From positions 1 to 64,000 of the forward strand of contig CASEFX010000014.1 in assembly GCA_949287305.1 (NCBI GenBank): a stretch of 64,000 nucleotides of DNA, given 5' to 3'. Below, piece after piece: positions 17,851 through 27,095 of the stretch; within the stretch, counting starts at the first letter, position 1; each line of letters begins with the position of its first letter. The position numbers and the translations under genes are program-made. This stretch comes from an uncultured Sutterella sp. Its GTDB lineage: Bacteria; Pseudomonadota; Gammaproteobacteria; Burkholderiales; Burkholderiaceae_F. The notes under the pieces were generated by a model that worked only from the letters and a program-made list of their open reading frames with translations, had not been told where the DNA came from and ran no database searches.

Positions 17851-20190
17851 GTGAAGAAACAAAAGAACGATTGGGTGCGCCATGCCCGTGCGATTCTGAA
17901 CAACTACATTCTGAACGGCGACTTTGAAGCCGTGTGTCAGTTTTGGCGCGATTTCCCCGACTTCCCCTACAACCAGAAAGAAGCCGACATCATTTTCTCA
18001 GTGGCGAAGCTCGAATTCGATTCGTACGTCATCCTCGACATTTGGGATCGGTTGGGTCGGAACCCCGAGGTGGTCAAGCCGACGGCGCTTCTCTGCGTGG
18101 CGAGGCACCTGATCGTCATGAACCGCGAGGAAGAGGCCCTTCTTTGCTGGAAGTTCTTTGCCGATCTCTATGAAAAAGGGGACTGCCGGTACGAAAGAAA
18201 CTTCGAAGAGCCCGAGGAGGCCGTCGAGTTTTTCCGACTCGGACTCGACCTCGCGCAGGCGGAGGATGCCGAAATGTTTCGTCGCTGGTCCCGCCTTCTC
18301 GACGGTCTCAAGGCCTCGAAACGCATTCGCGACATGATCCGTTATCACGTTCTGATCAGCTTGAGCGGCGATTTCGTCGAAATCTCGCGCCGTCACCTCG
18401 ACAGTCGCGAGAAGGAATGCGCGGCAGAGGTCGAGACCTACGTGAATTTCATCCGCAGCTGCGAAGATCTTTCCGTTCCCGCACTCGACGACGCCCCCTT
18501 TGCCGTGCCCGACACCGAGGCCCTGTTCCTGCGTGAAAAATGGCTCTCAGGCGACGTCGACGGCGCCGTGGACCGTGCGGTGCGCTTCATGTCGCCCTAC
18601 AAGTGCCCCAACAAGGAACCTTCCAACGTCCTCGAATACCTGGACGTGGTCTGGGTGCCGCCGGTCGTGCGCAACGCCCCCGCCGTCTCCGAACCGCTCG
18701 CGAAGACGCCGAGCGAGCGCGAAGTGCTCACGGCGCTCTTTTCCTCGTGGGACGGGCAGACCTACCGCAATTTCTTTGAGACTTTCGGGAACGTCAAGTG
18801 GGAAGAAATCCCGCCCTATTGCTGCGCGATGGTCGCATTGGCCGCGGTCGTTGCGGTGGAGGCGGACGGACTCGGCAATACCGAGACGATCCGGACCGCC
18901 CGCCACTTCATCGATTGCCTGCGGCTCACGAGAAAACGCGCCAAGGCGTACGCCGTCTACAAAAAACTCGCCGCCTGGTTTCTCGACAACTTCCTCGCGC
19001 CCGCCGACGTGGACGAAGTGCTCGCAAAGCGCGCCGAAGGCATGGCGCTTCTCAAGGAGTTGAGCGACGGCGACTTGGCCGAGGCCGAAATCGCCGTGCC
19101 CGTGGAAATTCTGAATTCCTTCTGGTCGACGCTTCTCACGCTTCACTACGACTACGAGCCCTTCCGTTTCGAAGAGGCGAAGGAAGTCTTCTTCCTTTGT
19201 TCGCCCGACTTGCTCGATCGCGAATCCAACATCCGGCACCGCATCGTCCTTGCTGACAAGTTGATCCGTGCCAAGGAAGCCAAAGACAGCGACGTGCGCG
19301 AGATCTGCGAAACGCTCCTCGACGCGATCCAGGGAAGCGACATTCCGGACCTCCAAATCGAATTTTTCGAACACTGGCTCCCGCGCCGTGCACCGAGTTG
19401 CGATCCGGACGACTTCCATCTGGAACCCGAGGAACGGGAAGAGATCGACGAGGCGCTCGAAGCCGACTGCCGGAACGTGGAGCGTCTCGTGGACTGGAAT
19501 GGCTGCGAAGTCATCGACTGGATCACCGTCCGAGAAGGTTTTCGGGCGGCGTTGCTTCGCCGCAAGAACGACACGGGCGAGCGCTGGGTCGCGACCGCCC
19601 ACGGTTTCCCCACGCAGTCTCCGGTCTTCGGCGTGCGCTATCTCGTGCGCATCGGCGAAACGGTCGATTCCTTCCGGGAGCTCTCCGTAAAGAAGGCCGT
19701 CTTGGCACTTTTGAAAAAGCTCGTACTTCCCGAAATCCGAAGCGACTTCAATCCGCCGGACCAGAAACCCATTTCTCTTTACTCGCTGCAACACTTCGCC
19801 GACGACGGGTACGACAAATGGATCCAGGGCTACGATTACGCGGGCTACGTCGGCATCTGGCCGCGCGGCTTCGAGGAGGCCGCCCTGGTCTTCGAAGGGG
19901 ATAAGGTGTATCCGTTCACGGAGGACGTCTTTGACAATCTCTCTGCCCGAGAGAATGCATGGTATGCGCGCGGACTTCTCGAGATCATTCCGCTCCTTCC
20001 CGAAGAGATCGAGCTCTTCGAGCGCGGCATCTCGCCCGAGGACTTCTTCGCCCTTCATCCGGAGAAGAACTTCGAAGCCTTTGCCGAAGAACCCGAGAAA
20101 CCCGCCGCAAGAAGGGCGGCGCCCGCGTCGGGTACGTCGGGCGCACGGTCGCCGAGCCTGCGGGCGGTTCGAAAGCCCTCCAGACGCTGA
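17851..20190 (+). CDS. Large protein of unknown function, paralog B
   Basis: A 779-residue paralog of the gene at 13857 with matching length and collinear conserved blocks, including FPDFPYNQKEA, WDGQTYRNFFE, VKWEEIPPYCCAMV, RKRAKAYAVYKKL, PADVDEVL, HYDYEPFR, RRAPSCDPDDF, DTGERWVATAHGF, KKLVLPEIRSDF, DDGYDKW and GYDYAGYVG, and the same basic C-terminus LRAVRKPSRR. The strongest conservation is in the centre and C-terminal third, so that part probably holds the functional site. The start is GTG behind AAGGAG. No family is recognised; catalytic residues cannot be inferred with confidence. It ends before its own terminator. Confidence 0.85.
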   Translation: MKKQKNDWVRHARAILNNYILNGDFEAVCQFWRDFPDFPYNQKEADIIFSVAKLEFDSYVILDIWDRLGRNPEVVKPTALLCVARHLIVMNREEEALLCWKFFADLYEKGDCRYERNFEEPEEAVEFFRLGLDLAQAEDAEMFRRWSRLLDGLKASKRIRDMIRYHVLISLSGDFVEISRRHLDSREKECAAEVETYVNFIRSCEDLSVPALDDAPFAVPDTEALFLREKWLSGDVDGAVDRAVRFMSPYKCPNKEPSNVLEYLDVVWVPPVVRNAPAVSEPLAKTPSEREVLTALFSSWDGQTYRNFFETFGNVKWEEIPPYCCAMVALAAVVAVEADGLGNTETIRTARHFIDCLRLTRKRAKAYAVYKKLAAWFLDNFLAPADVDEVLAKRAEGMALLKELSDGDLAEAEIAVPVEILNSFWSTLLTLHYDYEPFRFEEAKEVFFLCSPDLLDRESNIRHRIVLADKLIRAKEAKDSDVREICETLLDAIQGSDIPDLQIEFFEHWLPRRAPSCDPDDFHLEPEEREEIDEALEADCRNVERLVDWNGCEVIDWITVREGFRAALLRRKNDTGERWVATAHGFPTQSPVFGVRYLVRIGETVDSFRELSVKKAVLALLKKLVLPEIRSDFNPPDQKPISLYSLQHFADDGYDKWIQGYDYAGYVGIWPRGFEEAALVFEGDKVYPFTEDVFDNLSARENAWYARGLLEIIPLLPEEIELFERGISPEDFFALHPEKNFEAFAEEPEKPAARRAAPASGTSGARSPSLRAVRKPSRR

Positions 20191-20202
20191 GGCGATGCCT
20201 AT

Positions 20203-20240
20203 AAACCCCGTCGTGCCATCCCGACGGGGTTTCCTTCTTT
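20203..20240 (+). terminator. Intrinsic terminator after paralog B
   Basis: AAACCCCGTCG (20203-20213) pairs with CGACGGGGTTT (20222-20232); TTCCTTCTTT follows. Confidence 0.88.
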
Positions 20241-20519
20241 GAGGGTTTTCTCCATGGTTTCGTCATGGGAAACATTGTCCCTTGCACGGTAAATACCGCC
20301 GTCCGGACGCCGTTTGCTCTCTGCCGGGAGCCGACAATGGGGGTGTAGGGAAACACGTCGAAGAGAGAGGCGCGAACCTCGCACGGGCGTCGCCGTACGG
20401 GGGTCGGACGAAGGCATCCGAAAGAGAACGGCGACGCTCGGGCGGGTACTCAAAGAGAAGGGGCGCCCGAAAGCCATGGGACACCCCTTTTCTCATTTAA
20501 GCCCCGCTCGGGGCTTTAA
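20241..20519. other. Non-coding gap with a palindrome at its right edge
   Basis: No convincing gene. Short overlapping open frames here have no ribosome site and unnatural composition. GCCCC-GCTC-GGGGC (20501-20514) within TTAAGCCCCGCTCGGGGCTT is placed to terminate the aldehyde dehydrogenase on the minus strand. Confidence 0.5.
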
Positions 20520-20531
20520 TCATTTACGGAT

Positions 20532-21962
20532 TCAGAGCACGCCCTTGTCAAAGATCGCGCGCCATTCCGTGAAGGCGAAGAGCCCTTCCGGACCGCCTTC
20601 GCGTCCGAGGCCGCTCGCCTTCATGCCGCCGAAGGGCGCCGTGATGTCGCGCGGACCGTCGTTTACGTATACGTTCCCGGCGCGGATGCGCTTGGCCATG
20701 GCAATCGCTTCGTCCTTCTTTCCCCAAACCGCGGCGTTGAGGCCGTACATCGTGTCGTTCGCGATCGCGGCGGCTTCGTCGAGCGTCTTGTAGGTGAGGA
20801 CGCAGAGAACCGGCCCGAAGATTTCTTCGCGGGCGATGCGCATGTCGTTTTTCGCGTTCGTGAAGATCGCGGGTTCGATGAAGTAGCCGCCTTCGGGTTC
20901 TTCGGGCGGCACGGTGCCGGCAACGAGCGTCGCGCCTTCTTCAAGCCCGAGCTCGAGGTAGGAGCGGACCTTGCGATACTGCGCGAGCGAAGAGAGGGGG
21001 CCCACGGCCGTCTTTTCGTCCGTCGGATCGCCCGTACGGTAGTTCGGGATCTGACGAAGGAGTTCCGCCTTGATCCGGTCAAACTCGGCTTCCGGAACGA
21101 GCAGACGCGAGAGCGCCGTGCAGGTCTGACCCGCGTTGAGGAAGATCGAGTCAAAGAGCTTCTTCACGGCGGGTTCGAGGTTTTCTATGCCCGGCAGGAA
21201 GACAAACGGCGACTTGCCGCCCAACTCCAGATGAGGGCGCTTGAGCGAGGCAAGGCCCTTTTGCCCCAGCATGGAGCCGACCGAGGTCGACCCCGTAAAG
21301 CTCACCATATCGACGTCGGGATGCGTCGCCAGACGATCGCCGAGGCTTCGGCCGCGGCCCGAGACGAGGTTGAAGACGCCCGGCGGGAGGCCCGCCGCTT
21401 CAAAGGCTTCGGCGAGGAAGTAGGCGGTAAGGGGCGTATGCTGGCTCGCCTTCAGAACGCAGGTGTTGCCCATCAGGATGGCGGGCGGCACCTTCTGTAC
21501 GACCTGGCCCAACGGATAGTTCCAGGGCGTGATGCAGGCGACGACCCCGACGGGTTCGCGCGTGCAGGTCGATTCGGGGAAGTCATAGTGGTCGGGGAGC
21601 TTCTCGGCCAAGTCCGTAAAGGAGACGATGCGGGCGATCGGATAGTTCACGTGGAGGTTGCGCGTGAAGGTGACCGGGGCGCCCAATTCCTTCACTTCGA
21701 GCTCCGTGATTTCGTCGGCGTGGGCCTTGAGGTAGTCGATCACGCGGCGCATGAGCGCCACGCGCTCGGCCATCGGCACCTTTTCCCAGGCGGGCTGCGC
21801 CGCCTGGGCGGCCGCGACGGCGCGGTCCACGTCCTCAACCGTGCCGTCGGGGACCGTCGCGAAGATCTCCCGCGTCGCGGGATTTTCGACTTCGATCTTG
21901 GCGTCGCCCGTCGACGGCGTCCATTCTCCGTTGATGAACTGACAATCGAAACGATGGGTCAT
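20532..21962 (-). CDS. NAD(P)-dependent aldehyde dehydrogenase
   Basis: A 476-residue enzyme of the aldehyde dehydrogenase superfamily, normal length. Visible are the cofactor-site ITPWNYPLGQ, the FTGSTSVG nucleotide loop, the general-base glutamate in HLELGGKSPF and the catalytic cysteine in LNAGQTCTALSR, with EEIFGPVL near the C-terminus. These enzymes oxidise aldehydes to acids; the substrate is not readable. ATG 21962 follows AAAGGAG. It is transcribed 40 bp after the PatB-like lyase, probably as one operon, which could hint at handling an aldehyde or keto product, but this is inference. Confidence 0.92.
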   Translation of the reverse strand: MTHRFDCQFINGEWTPSTGDAKIEVENPATREIFATVPDGTVEDVDRAVAAAQAAQPAWEKVPMAERVALMRRVIDYLKAHADEITELEVKELGAPVTFTRNLHVNYPIARIVSFTDLAEKLPDHYDFPESTCTREPVGVVACITPWNYPLGQVVQKVPPAILMGNTCVLKASQHTPLTAYFLAEAFEAAGLPPGVFNLVSGRGRSLGDRLATHPDVDMVSFTGSTSVGSMLGQKGLASLKRPHLELGGKSPFVFLPGIENLEPAVKKLFDSIFLNAGQTCTALSRLLVPEAEFDRIKAELLRQIPNYRTGDPTDEKTAVGPLSSLAQYRKVRSYLELGLEEGATLVAGTVPPEEPEGGYFIEPAIFTNAKNDMRIAREEIFGPVLCVLTYKTLDEAAAIANDTMYGLNAAVWGKKDEAIAMAKRIRAGNVYVNDGPRDITAPFGGMKASGLGREGGPEGLFAFTEWRAIFDKGVL

Positions 21963-22002
21963 AAAAATTCTCCTTTCGGTTCGAATCGGGCCGCCCTTGG
22001 TT

Positions 22003-23166
22003 TTAGGCGGCGAAAGTCCTCACGCCTTCGGCAAAGCGCCGGAGGATTTCTTCGAGACGCTCGGGCTGCGTCGCGGGATTGAGGCGGATCCACGCGCGGC
22101 CGTTTCCGCGGAACTGGCTTCCGGGCGATACGACGAGTCCCGTTGTCTTGTGAATGTGTTCGACAAGCTTGTCCGCGTCGTCCGTCACGGCCGAGCAGTC
22201 GATCCAGCCGAGGTAGGTCGCTTCGCGGTGCGTGACCTTGAGCTGCGGAAGTTCCTCGTGCAGGAAGGATACGACGCGCTCCTTGTTGCGCGCGAGCACT
22301 TCCCGGACCTCTTCGACCCAGGCCTCACCCTTGCCGTAGGCGGCTTCGGTCGCTTCGATCGCGATGGCGCTCGGGAAGCCGACCTGGTCGCGGTCGAGAC
22401 CCCAGAAGACGCGTCCGCGCATCCCTTCGTTCGGAACGATGACAAACGACGTGTTGATCCCGGGGATGTTGAAGGTCTTCGAGGGCGAAACCGTCACGAT
22501 CGCGTTTTGCGCGCACTCTTCGTTCACCGAAGCGAAGGGCGTGTATACCGAGCCCGGGTCCGTGAGGTCGCAGTGAATCTCGTCCGACACGACGGGAACG
22601 CCGTACTTGGCGGCGAGGCGTCCGATTTCCGCGAGTTCTTCGCGCGTCCAGAGTTCGCCCGTCGGGTTGTGCGGATTGCAAAGAAGGAGGAGGGTGGAGG
22701 CGGGTTCCTTGAGGGCCGCTTCCAAGGCTTCCGGGTCGAAGCGGTAAACGCCGTTTTCGAAAGCGAGCGGCGCTTCGCGCACCACACGGCCGTTCCATTC
22801 GATCGCGTGGAAGAAGCAGTGGTAGACAGGCGTCATCACGACGACGCTGTCTCCCGGCGCCGTCAGGCTCTTCACGATCGAATGAATCGCGGGCATCACG
22901 CCCGTCGCGAAGTGCATCCACTCGTGCTTCATCGTCCAGCCGTAGCGGCGGGACCACCAGGAGGAAACCGTGTCGAGGAGCGATTCGGGAATCCAGGAGT
23001 AGCCGAAGATCCCTTTGCCGGCCTTTTCCATCACCGCTTCGGTAATGGCGGGCGCCGTCCGGAAGTCCATGTCGGCCACCCAGGCGGGGAGTTCGTTTTC
23101 CGGTCCCTTCCACTTCATCGAATTCGTACCGCGGCGCTCGGTGAGCGTCGTGAAGTCGTATTGCAT
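22003..23166 (-). CDS. patB: MalY/PatB-type pyridoxal-phosphate C-S lyase
   Basis: A 387-residue fold-type I pyridoxal-phosphate enzyme of the MalY/PatB group, usual length about 390. These cleave C-S bonds (cystathionine beta-lyase or cysteine desulfhydrase activity), releasing pyruvate, ammonia and a thiol. Motifs: DMDFRTAPAI near the N-terminus, LLCNPHNPTGELW, the cofactor aspartate in SDEIHCDL, the Schiff-base lysine in VSPSKTFNIPG and the carboxylate-binding arginine in WIRLNPA. The frame extends to 23319, but ATG 23166 has AAGGAG and gives the expected N-terminus. It leads the operon with the aldehyde dehydrogenase. An aminotransferase role is a less likely alternative. Confidence 0.9.
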   Translation of the reverse strand: MQYDFTTLTERRGTNSMKWKGPENELPAWVADMDFRTAPAITEAVMEKAGKGIFGYSWIPESLLDTVSSWWSRRYGWTMKHEWMHFATGVMPAIHSIVKSLTAPGDSVVVMTPVYHCFFHAIEWNGRVVREAPLAFENGVYRFDPEALEAALKEPASTLLLLCNPHNPTGELWTREELAEIGRLAAKYGVPVVSDEIHCDLTDPGSVYTPFASVNEECAQNAIVTVSPSKTFNIPGINTSFVIVPNEGMRGRVFWGLDRDQVGFPSAIAIEATEAAYGKGEAWVEEVREVLARNKERVVSFLHEELPQLKVTHREATYLGWIDCSAVTDDADKLVEHIHKTTGLVVSPGSQFRGNGRAWIRLNPATQPERLEEILRRFAEGVRTFAA

Positions 23167-23582
23167 CGAAAGACTCCTTCTTATTGCATTTTGTATGGGA
23201 GACGGGCGCAAACGCGTACGCCCGCGATGAGACAAGTGTAGCGCTCCGACACGCTCTTTAAAAACAGAGTATTTCCTTGTCGAATCGCAAATAATCGTAA
23301 ACCCGACCAGAGAAATCAACTTTTCTTGACTTCGAAAGTTTTACCCTTTCCTCTTCATGGCGGTGTCTCGAATACGTTCCATGAGTTATGATCCCTGATG
23401 CCGCACAAAACCCAGGACCGATCAGCAAAAATCACAAGCGCGATAGACTAAAAAGAAGGAACGATACGAACGATATTCCTTTTAGGGGAAACGCTTGTTG
23501 CCAGGGACGGCTCAAAACCAATACAGTTGTCTCGTGGCCGTTGATCACGCAACACGCAAAACCAATCAAAGGAGTTACAGCC
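23167..23582. other. Divergent promoter region of patB and the molbindin gene
   Basis: 416 bp, AT-richer than the flanking genes, between two divergent starts. No gene or perfect palindrome was recognised. It must hold the promoters of both genes. Confidence 0.5.
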
Positions 23583-23792
23583 ATGCGAATTTCCGCCCGC
23601 AATTGCCTCGAAGGTAAGATCGTCGCCATCAAGGAAGGTCCCGTCACGACGGAAGTGACCATTGAAACGGCGGCCGGCGAGAAAATCGTTTCTTCGATCA
23701 CGACGAATTCCGCCCAGAACCTCGGCCTGAAGGTTGGTGACAAGGCCTACGCCGTCATCAAGGCTTCGAGCGTGATGGTCGCCGTCGACTGA
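23583..23792 (+). CDS. mop: Molbindin (Mop/TOBE domain protein)
   Basis: A 69-residue protein that is a single TOBE/Mop domain: RISARNCLEGKIVAIKEG, then TTEVTIE and AGEKIVSSITTNSAQNLGLKVGD, then AVIKASSVMVAVD. Molbindins form hexamers that bind molybdate and act as an intracellular store or buffer. AAAGGAG precedes the ATG. It stands alone, ends at a strong terminator, and fits an organism using molybdenum cofactor enzymes such as the oxidoreductase at 44.6 kb. Confidence 0.95.
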   Translation: MRISARNCLEGKIVAIKEGPVTTEVTIETAAGEKIVSSITTNSAQNLGLKVGDKAYAVIKASSVMVAVD

Positions 23793-23815
23793 TCCCGATT
23801 CCTTCCAAAAGCGAG

Positions 23816-23856
23816 GGGCACGAACCGGATGGGGTTCGTGCCCTTCGTCATTTTCA
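23816..23856 (+). terminator. Intrinsic terminator after the molbindin gene
   Basis: GGGCACGAACC (23816-23826) pairs with GGTTCGTGCCC (23833-23843), followed by TTCGTCATTTTC. Confidence 0.85.
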
Positions 23857-23870
23857 AGAAGACCGAATTT

Positions 23871-25454
23871 TTAGCAAGTCGCCCACTGAACAAATCGGCG
23901 CTTATCCTTCGAAAACACCAAAACCGCGCGGTGAAGGCTCATGCCCGTCGGCATCGGCGTTTCGCCGTATCGCCGGTCCGTCATCTGCGCCTTTCCTTCT
24001 TCGAGAAGTTTCAGTTCTTCCGCTTCAGTCCGTGCAAATTTAATTTCGAAGACCCAACGGCGTGTCGTTGCGTCCACTTCCAGGTCGCTGCGTCCGTGTG
24101 CAGAATGAACTTCTACATGAGGCAACATGGCGGCCCCGTGCAGAAGGAACTGCAGAAGAACGCGACACATCGATTCGTTGATGATGGAGTAGTCCCCATA
24201 ATCAATGCCGTTGAACATGTTGTTGAAAAGCCGCACAATTTCGTCGAGGGATTGATACTCCAGGGCAGCACCTATGGTCGGGATACCCAACGCAATTTTG
24301 TTTTTATTACGCAGAAGTTCATCTGCATAAAGTTGTGCCATCGAAATAGAAACTTCTTGATTGGGATAGCCAATCTCCACATAGCCGGGCATCAATTCTT
24401 TTTTGATTGTGTAATATCCGGTCTGCAAGAGCAGATTTTCCAACGTAAGATTCGGCAATGTCAAGGATGAATCGAGATCGTTTAGGCTCAACCCACGCTT
24501 TTCCTCGTTCATTATAGTAGCATCCAGAGGATGGAGACGTAGATACTGCAAAAGAGCGGTGGGTTTAGCGTTCTGGCACCAATAATTTAAATAGCCATCT
24601 GCTGGTGCTTTCAGGAACTTGAGAACGGACCAGGGGCAGTAGACGTGCGTGCGGCCTTTTCTGTCGAAAGAAAAGCCGTCGTAGTGCTTGCGAAGTTGTT
24701 CGATTACTTCCTTTACGTCGGATTCAAGAGTTTTCGCCGCTTGCATCAGGTGCGAGGGGAAATTCCTGCAGAGCTCTTCTTCCGTATAGCCTAAAATTGT
24801 CCCGTAATTTACGGAAAGAGATATGTCATCAATATTATTAAACCCGGAGAAAATCCCGGTATTGGCATATTTCGTAATGCCTGTCATAAAGAAAAAGCGA
24901 AGGCATCCTTCATTAGCCTTAATTTTGGAGAAGAACTGATTTAGCGTACGCTGAATTTTATCAAACACCTCAGGTTGATGAATGCTTATTGTGAGAGGTG
25001 CATCGTATTCGTCAATGAGAAGAACGATACTGTTGTCCGGTTGCTTAGAAAGCCAAAGCGATAGGTCGATCAGATCTGCCTTTCCATCGTACCCGACTGA
25101 ATCACGAAAGACTCCATGGATATAAGTAAGAAACTGTTCCTCAAAGTCCTTAGGAGATTCGTAATCTTTAATTTCAGAGAAATCAAGCGATACAACCTTA
25201 TAGGTCGTGTCTGACCACAGCTTCTCAATGGCGAGTCCTGCAAAGTCACGTACCCCGTGCTTAAACAGAGATTCGAAAGTTGAGACCAGCAACGACTTGC
25301 CAAATCTCCTCGGTCGTGCCAAGAAGACTTTCGAACTGGTTTTGCACAGGTTGTAGAGCATCTCCGTCTTATCCACATAAACGGCATTGTCGGAGCGAAG
25401 TGCGGAGAACTTGGAGCGACCAAGAGGTAGCGGCTGAAGTGCAGGTTGAGACAT
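23871..25454 (-). CDS. AAA-ATPase-like protein with C-terminal PD-(D/E)XK nuclease domain
   Basis: A 527-residue protein of the AAA-ATPase-like plus DUF1703 group that is abundant in gut bacteria. Order: PLGRSKFSALRSDNAVYVDKT start, P-loop variant RPRRFGKSLLVSTF, Walker B VLLIDEYDAPL, MTGITKYANTGIFSGFNNI, and a C-terminal nuclease-like core with DLEVDATTRRWVFEIKF. The frame is open to 25598; ATG 25454 was chosen to match the family N-terminus, although its ribosome site is weak. The base composition is clearly more AT-rich than its neighbours, a sign of recent transfer. A defence or regulatory role has been proposed for the family but is not established. Confidence 0.85.
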   Translation of the reverse strand: MSQPALQPLPLGRSKFSALRSDNAVYVDKTEMLYNLCKTSSKVFLARPRRFGKSLLVSTFESLFKHGVRDFAGLAIEKLWSDTTYKVVSLDFSEIKDYESPKDFEEQFLTYIHGVFRDSVGYDGKADLIDLSLWLSKQPDNSIVLLIDEYDAPLTISIHQPEVFDKIQRTLNQFFSKIKANEGCLRFFFMTGITKYANTGIFSGFNNIDDISLSVNYGTILGYTEEELCRNFPSHLMQAAKTLESDVKEVIEQLRKHYDGFSFDRKGRTHVYCPWSVLKFLKAPADGYLNYWCQNAKPTALLQYLRLHPLDATIMNEEKRGLSLNDLDSSLTLPNLTLENLLLQTGYYTIKKELMPGYVEIGYPNQEVSISMAQLYADELLRNKNKIALGIPTIGAALEYQSLDEIVRLFNNMFNGIDYGDYSIINESMCRVLLQFLLHGAAMLPHVEVHSAHGRSDLEVDATTRRWVFEIKFARTEAEELKLLEEGKAQMTDRRYGETPMPTGMSLHRAVLVFSKDKRRFVQWATC

Positions 25455-25677
25455 GAAGGGAAACTCTTTAGCTTCAACTTGAGAAGATGTAAGGATTTTA
25501 TCAGGTGCACACGAACCGAACCCAACGAAGCAACCTATGCAAGTGTTGGGCCGTGGTCCTCTTTCGTAATGTTCGTTCTGCTCCCCGAAACGCTCCACAA
25601 GTCGGCATAATTGAGGTTCCTTCTTGACATGCGTCGGGGACCGTCCCGACCGCCTCGTACATCACTCCGATAAGTCC

Positions 25678-26235
25678 ATGACCATTGTTGCGCAACAGTT
25701 CAACGTACGCTCCGAGAAGATTCTTTTCCTTGCCATGGCGATGCTCCGCTTCGCCGCGAAGTACCCGAGAAAGGTAGGGGACAACGGCATTCCCGTTCCC
25801 TGGCGTACCGGGTTCGCGCTCTTCGGGCCGCTCACCGTGACGAAAACGATCCGCTCCCTGCGCGGCGTCTGGGCCTTGCCGTACGGTCTGGAGGACGACT
25901 CCCTGGAACTGAGCGTCTTCACGCGCCAGTACAAGCAGCCGGGTTTCTGGGTCCCGGAAGACAAGCAGGAAGAGTTCGGCGAGATGGACGAAAAGGAAAT
26001 CTATGAGTGGGAGCAGGTCTCGCTCATGCCGAATCCGGAACTTCTCGCCGCCTGGGTGGGAAAACTCCGCTCTGACGAGCTTACGCCGCTCGAGCTTTCT
26101 TTCTTCTTCGGCAATGAACGAAAGGTCTGGACCGCTTACGAGCTCACGCGCGAGGAATTCGAAGGGAAACTCTCTCGCAAGACCATGGAAGAGATTCACG
26201 CGGACTGGATCGAGCGAAGCAGTTCCTACTACTGA
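25678..26235 (+). CDS. Hypothetical protein
   Basis: A 185-residue protein from ATG 25678 (an in-frame TTG at 25624 would add 18 residues; neither has a good ribosome site). No family was recognised. It contains alternating hydrophobic and acidic stretches, WAYELTREE-like helices near the C-terminus (WTAYELTREEFEGKL) and no signal peptide. Codon use is GC-rich like the core genome, unlike the AT-rich gene beside it. A strong terminator follows, which supports it being a real transcribed gene. Confidence 0.6.
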   Translation: MTIVAQQFNVRSEKILFLAMAMLRFAAKYPRKVGDNGIPVPWRTGFALFGPLTVTKTIRSLRGVWALPYGLEDDSLELSVFTRQYKQPGFWVPEDKQEEFGEMDEKEIYEWEQVSLMPNPELLAAWVGKLRSDELTPLELSFFFGNERKVWTAYELTREEFEGKLSRKTMEEIHADWIERSSSYY

Positions 26236-26265
26236 CGTCTGGCTCAAGCATTTCTTTCGAAGAGA

Positions 26266-26296
26266 GGCTGCATTCCCGAGAGAATGCGGCCTTTTT
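26266..26296 (+). terminator. Intrinsic terminator after the 25678 gene
   Basis: GGCTGCATTC (26266-26275) pairs with GAATGCGGCC (26282-26291, one G-T pair), followed by TTTTT. Confidence 0.88.
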
Positions 26297-26299
26297 GTT

Positions 26300-27040
26300 G
26301 GCCGAAAAGAAGAATAATCTCGCATGCTCTAACAAACAAATAAATCCGTTGTAACACATTGAGATTAAAAGGATGAGAGCGCAGGGAAGGGCGGTCGACA
26401 AAATTTTCCGCACGGGAGTACTGATACGAAAAGGTTCCGCTCCGACAACCGTAAAAGGCTTGCCAAGTACACATAACAGAGACGAGCGCAATCGTCTGGG
26501 CTCGACGGGACCGTACGGAAGAATCGTTCAAAAACGGCTGTCCGCCATAGAACGGACAGGATCGAACGCCGAGGATCGAACCGAACGGTGCGACGAGCGG
26601 ACAGACCAAACGGCGCGCGACGCAAAATGCCGTGAAGCCGACAACGGCGCAATTCGAAAGCTCAAGGCGCCGGGCGCATGGGGACGTCGGACATCATGCG
26701 GTTCATGTCGCAAGGACGTCGAGCAATGGACCCGTTTCATCCGGAACTCGAAACAACACGACGAACTCGGTCAGGAGGAAAAGTCAGGGGAAACGAAAGA
26801 CGTCTGTCGAAGCGCCCGGTCGATCGCAGAACCTGGGAGCTTCGTAATCACGGAGAAGCAACGGAACGGCTGATGGCAGGGTGTGACGGAACGAAGACAA
26901 CGGCAACAGAGTCCAACGAACGAAAAGTTCCCGAGCGAAAACCTAAAAAGCTCTAAACGGCGTGCAAGGGTTTGGATTCACGAATTGGACAGAGTTTTAG
27001 CTTCCCGAGTCATAATTCTTCATAACTGCTATTATGTTGA
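26300..27040 (+). other. Purine-rich stretch without a convincing gene, candidate structured RNA
   Basis: About 740 bp between a terminator and a minus-strand gene. The plus strand is strongly purine-rich (41 of 60 bases at 26881-26940, 40 of 60 at 26761-26820). Local hairpins include CTGTCCG/CGGACAG (26538-26544 with 26553-26559) and a GACGTC...GACAT/ATGTC...GACGTC stem near 26684-26720. A 166-codon open frame (26373-26873) lacks a ribosome site and has arginine/glutamate-heavy, non-natural composition. The orientation is guessed from the purine bias. Confidence 0.35.
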
Positions 27041-27095
27041 ATTGATTTTGGAGGTTTTATGATGAGGTTTACGCCCGTCGGTTCGACTGAAGCTT

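Noticed and set aside
26560..26585. GGTTCGATCC-like sequence on the minus strand, as in a tRNA T-arm
   Set aside because: No acceptor stem, D-arm or anticodon arm could be paired around it.
26761..26800. GAGGAAAAGTCAGGGG resembles the RNase P RNA core
   Set aside because: The match to the conserved GAGGAAAGTCCGGGC is broken at several positions and no other RNase P element was found nearby.
26373..26873. 166-codon open frame in the purine-rich region
   Set aside because: No ribosome site, composition dominated by arginine, glutamate and lysine with no recognisable domain, and no stop-codon-based or codon-bias support. More likely an effect of the base composition.
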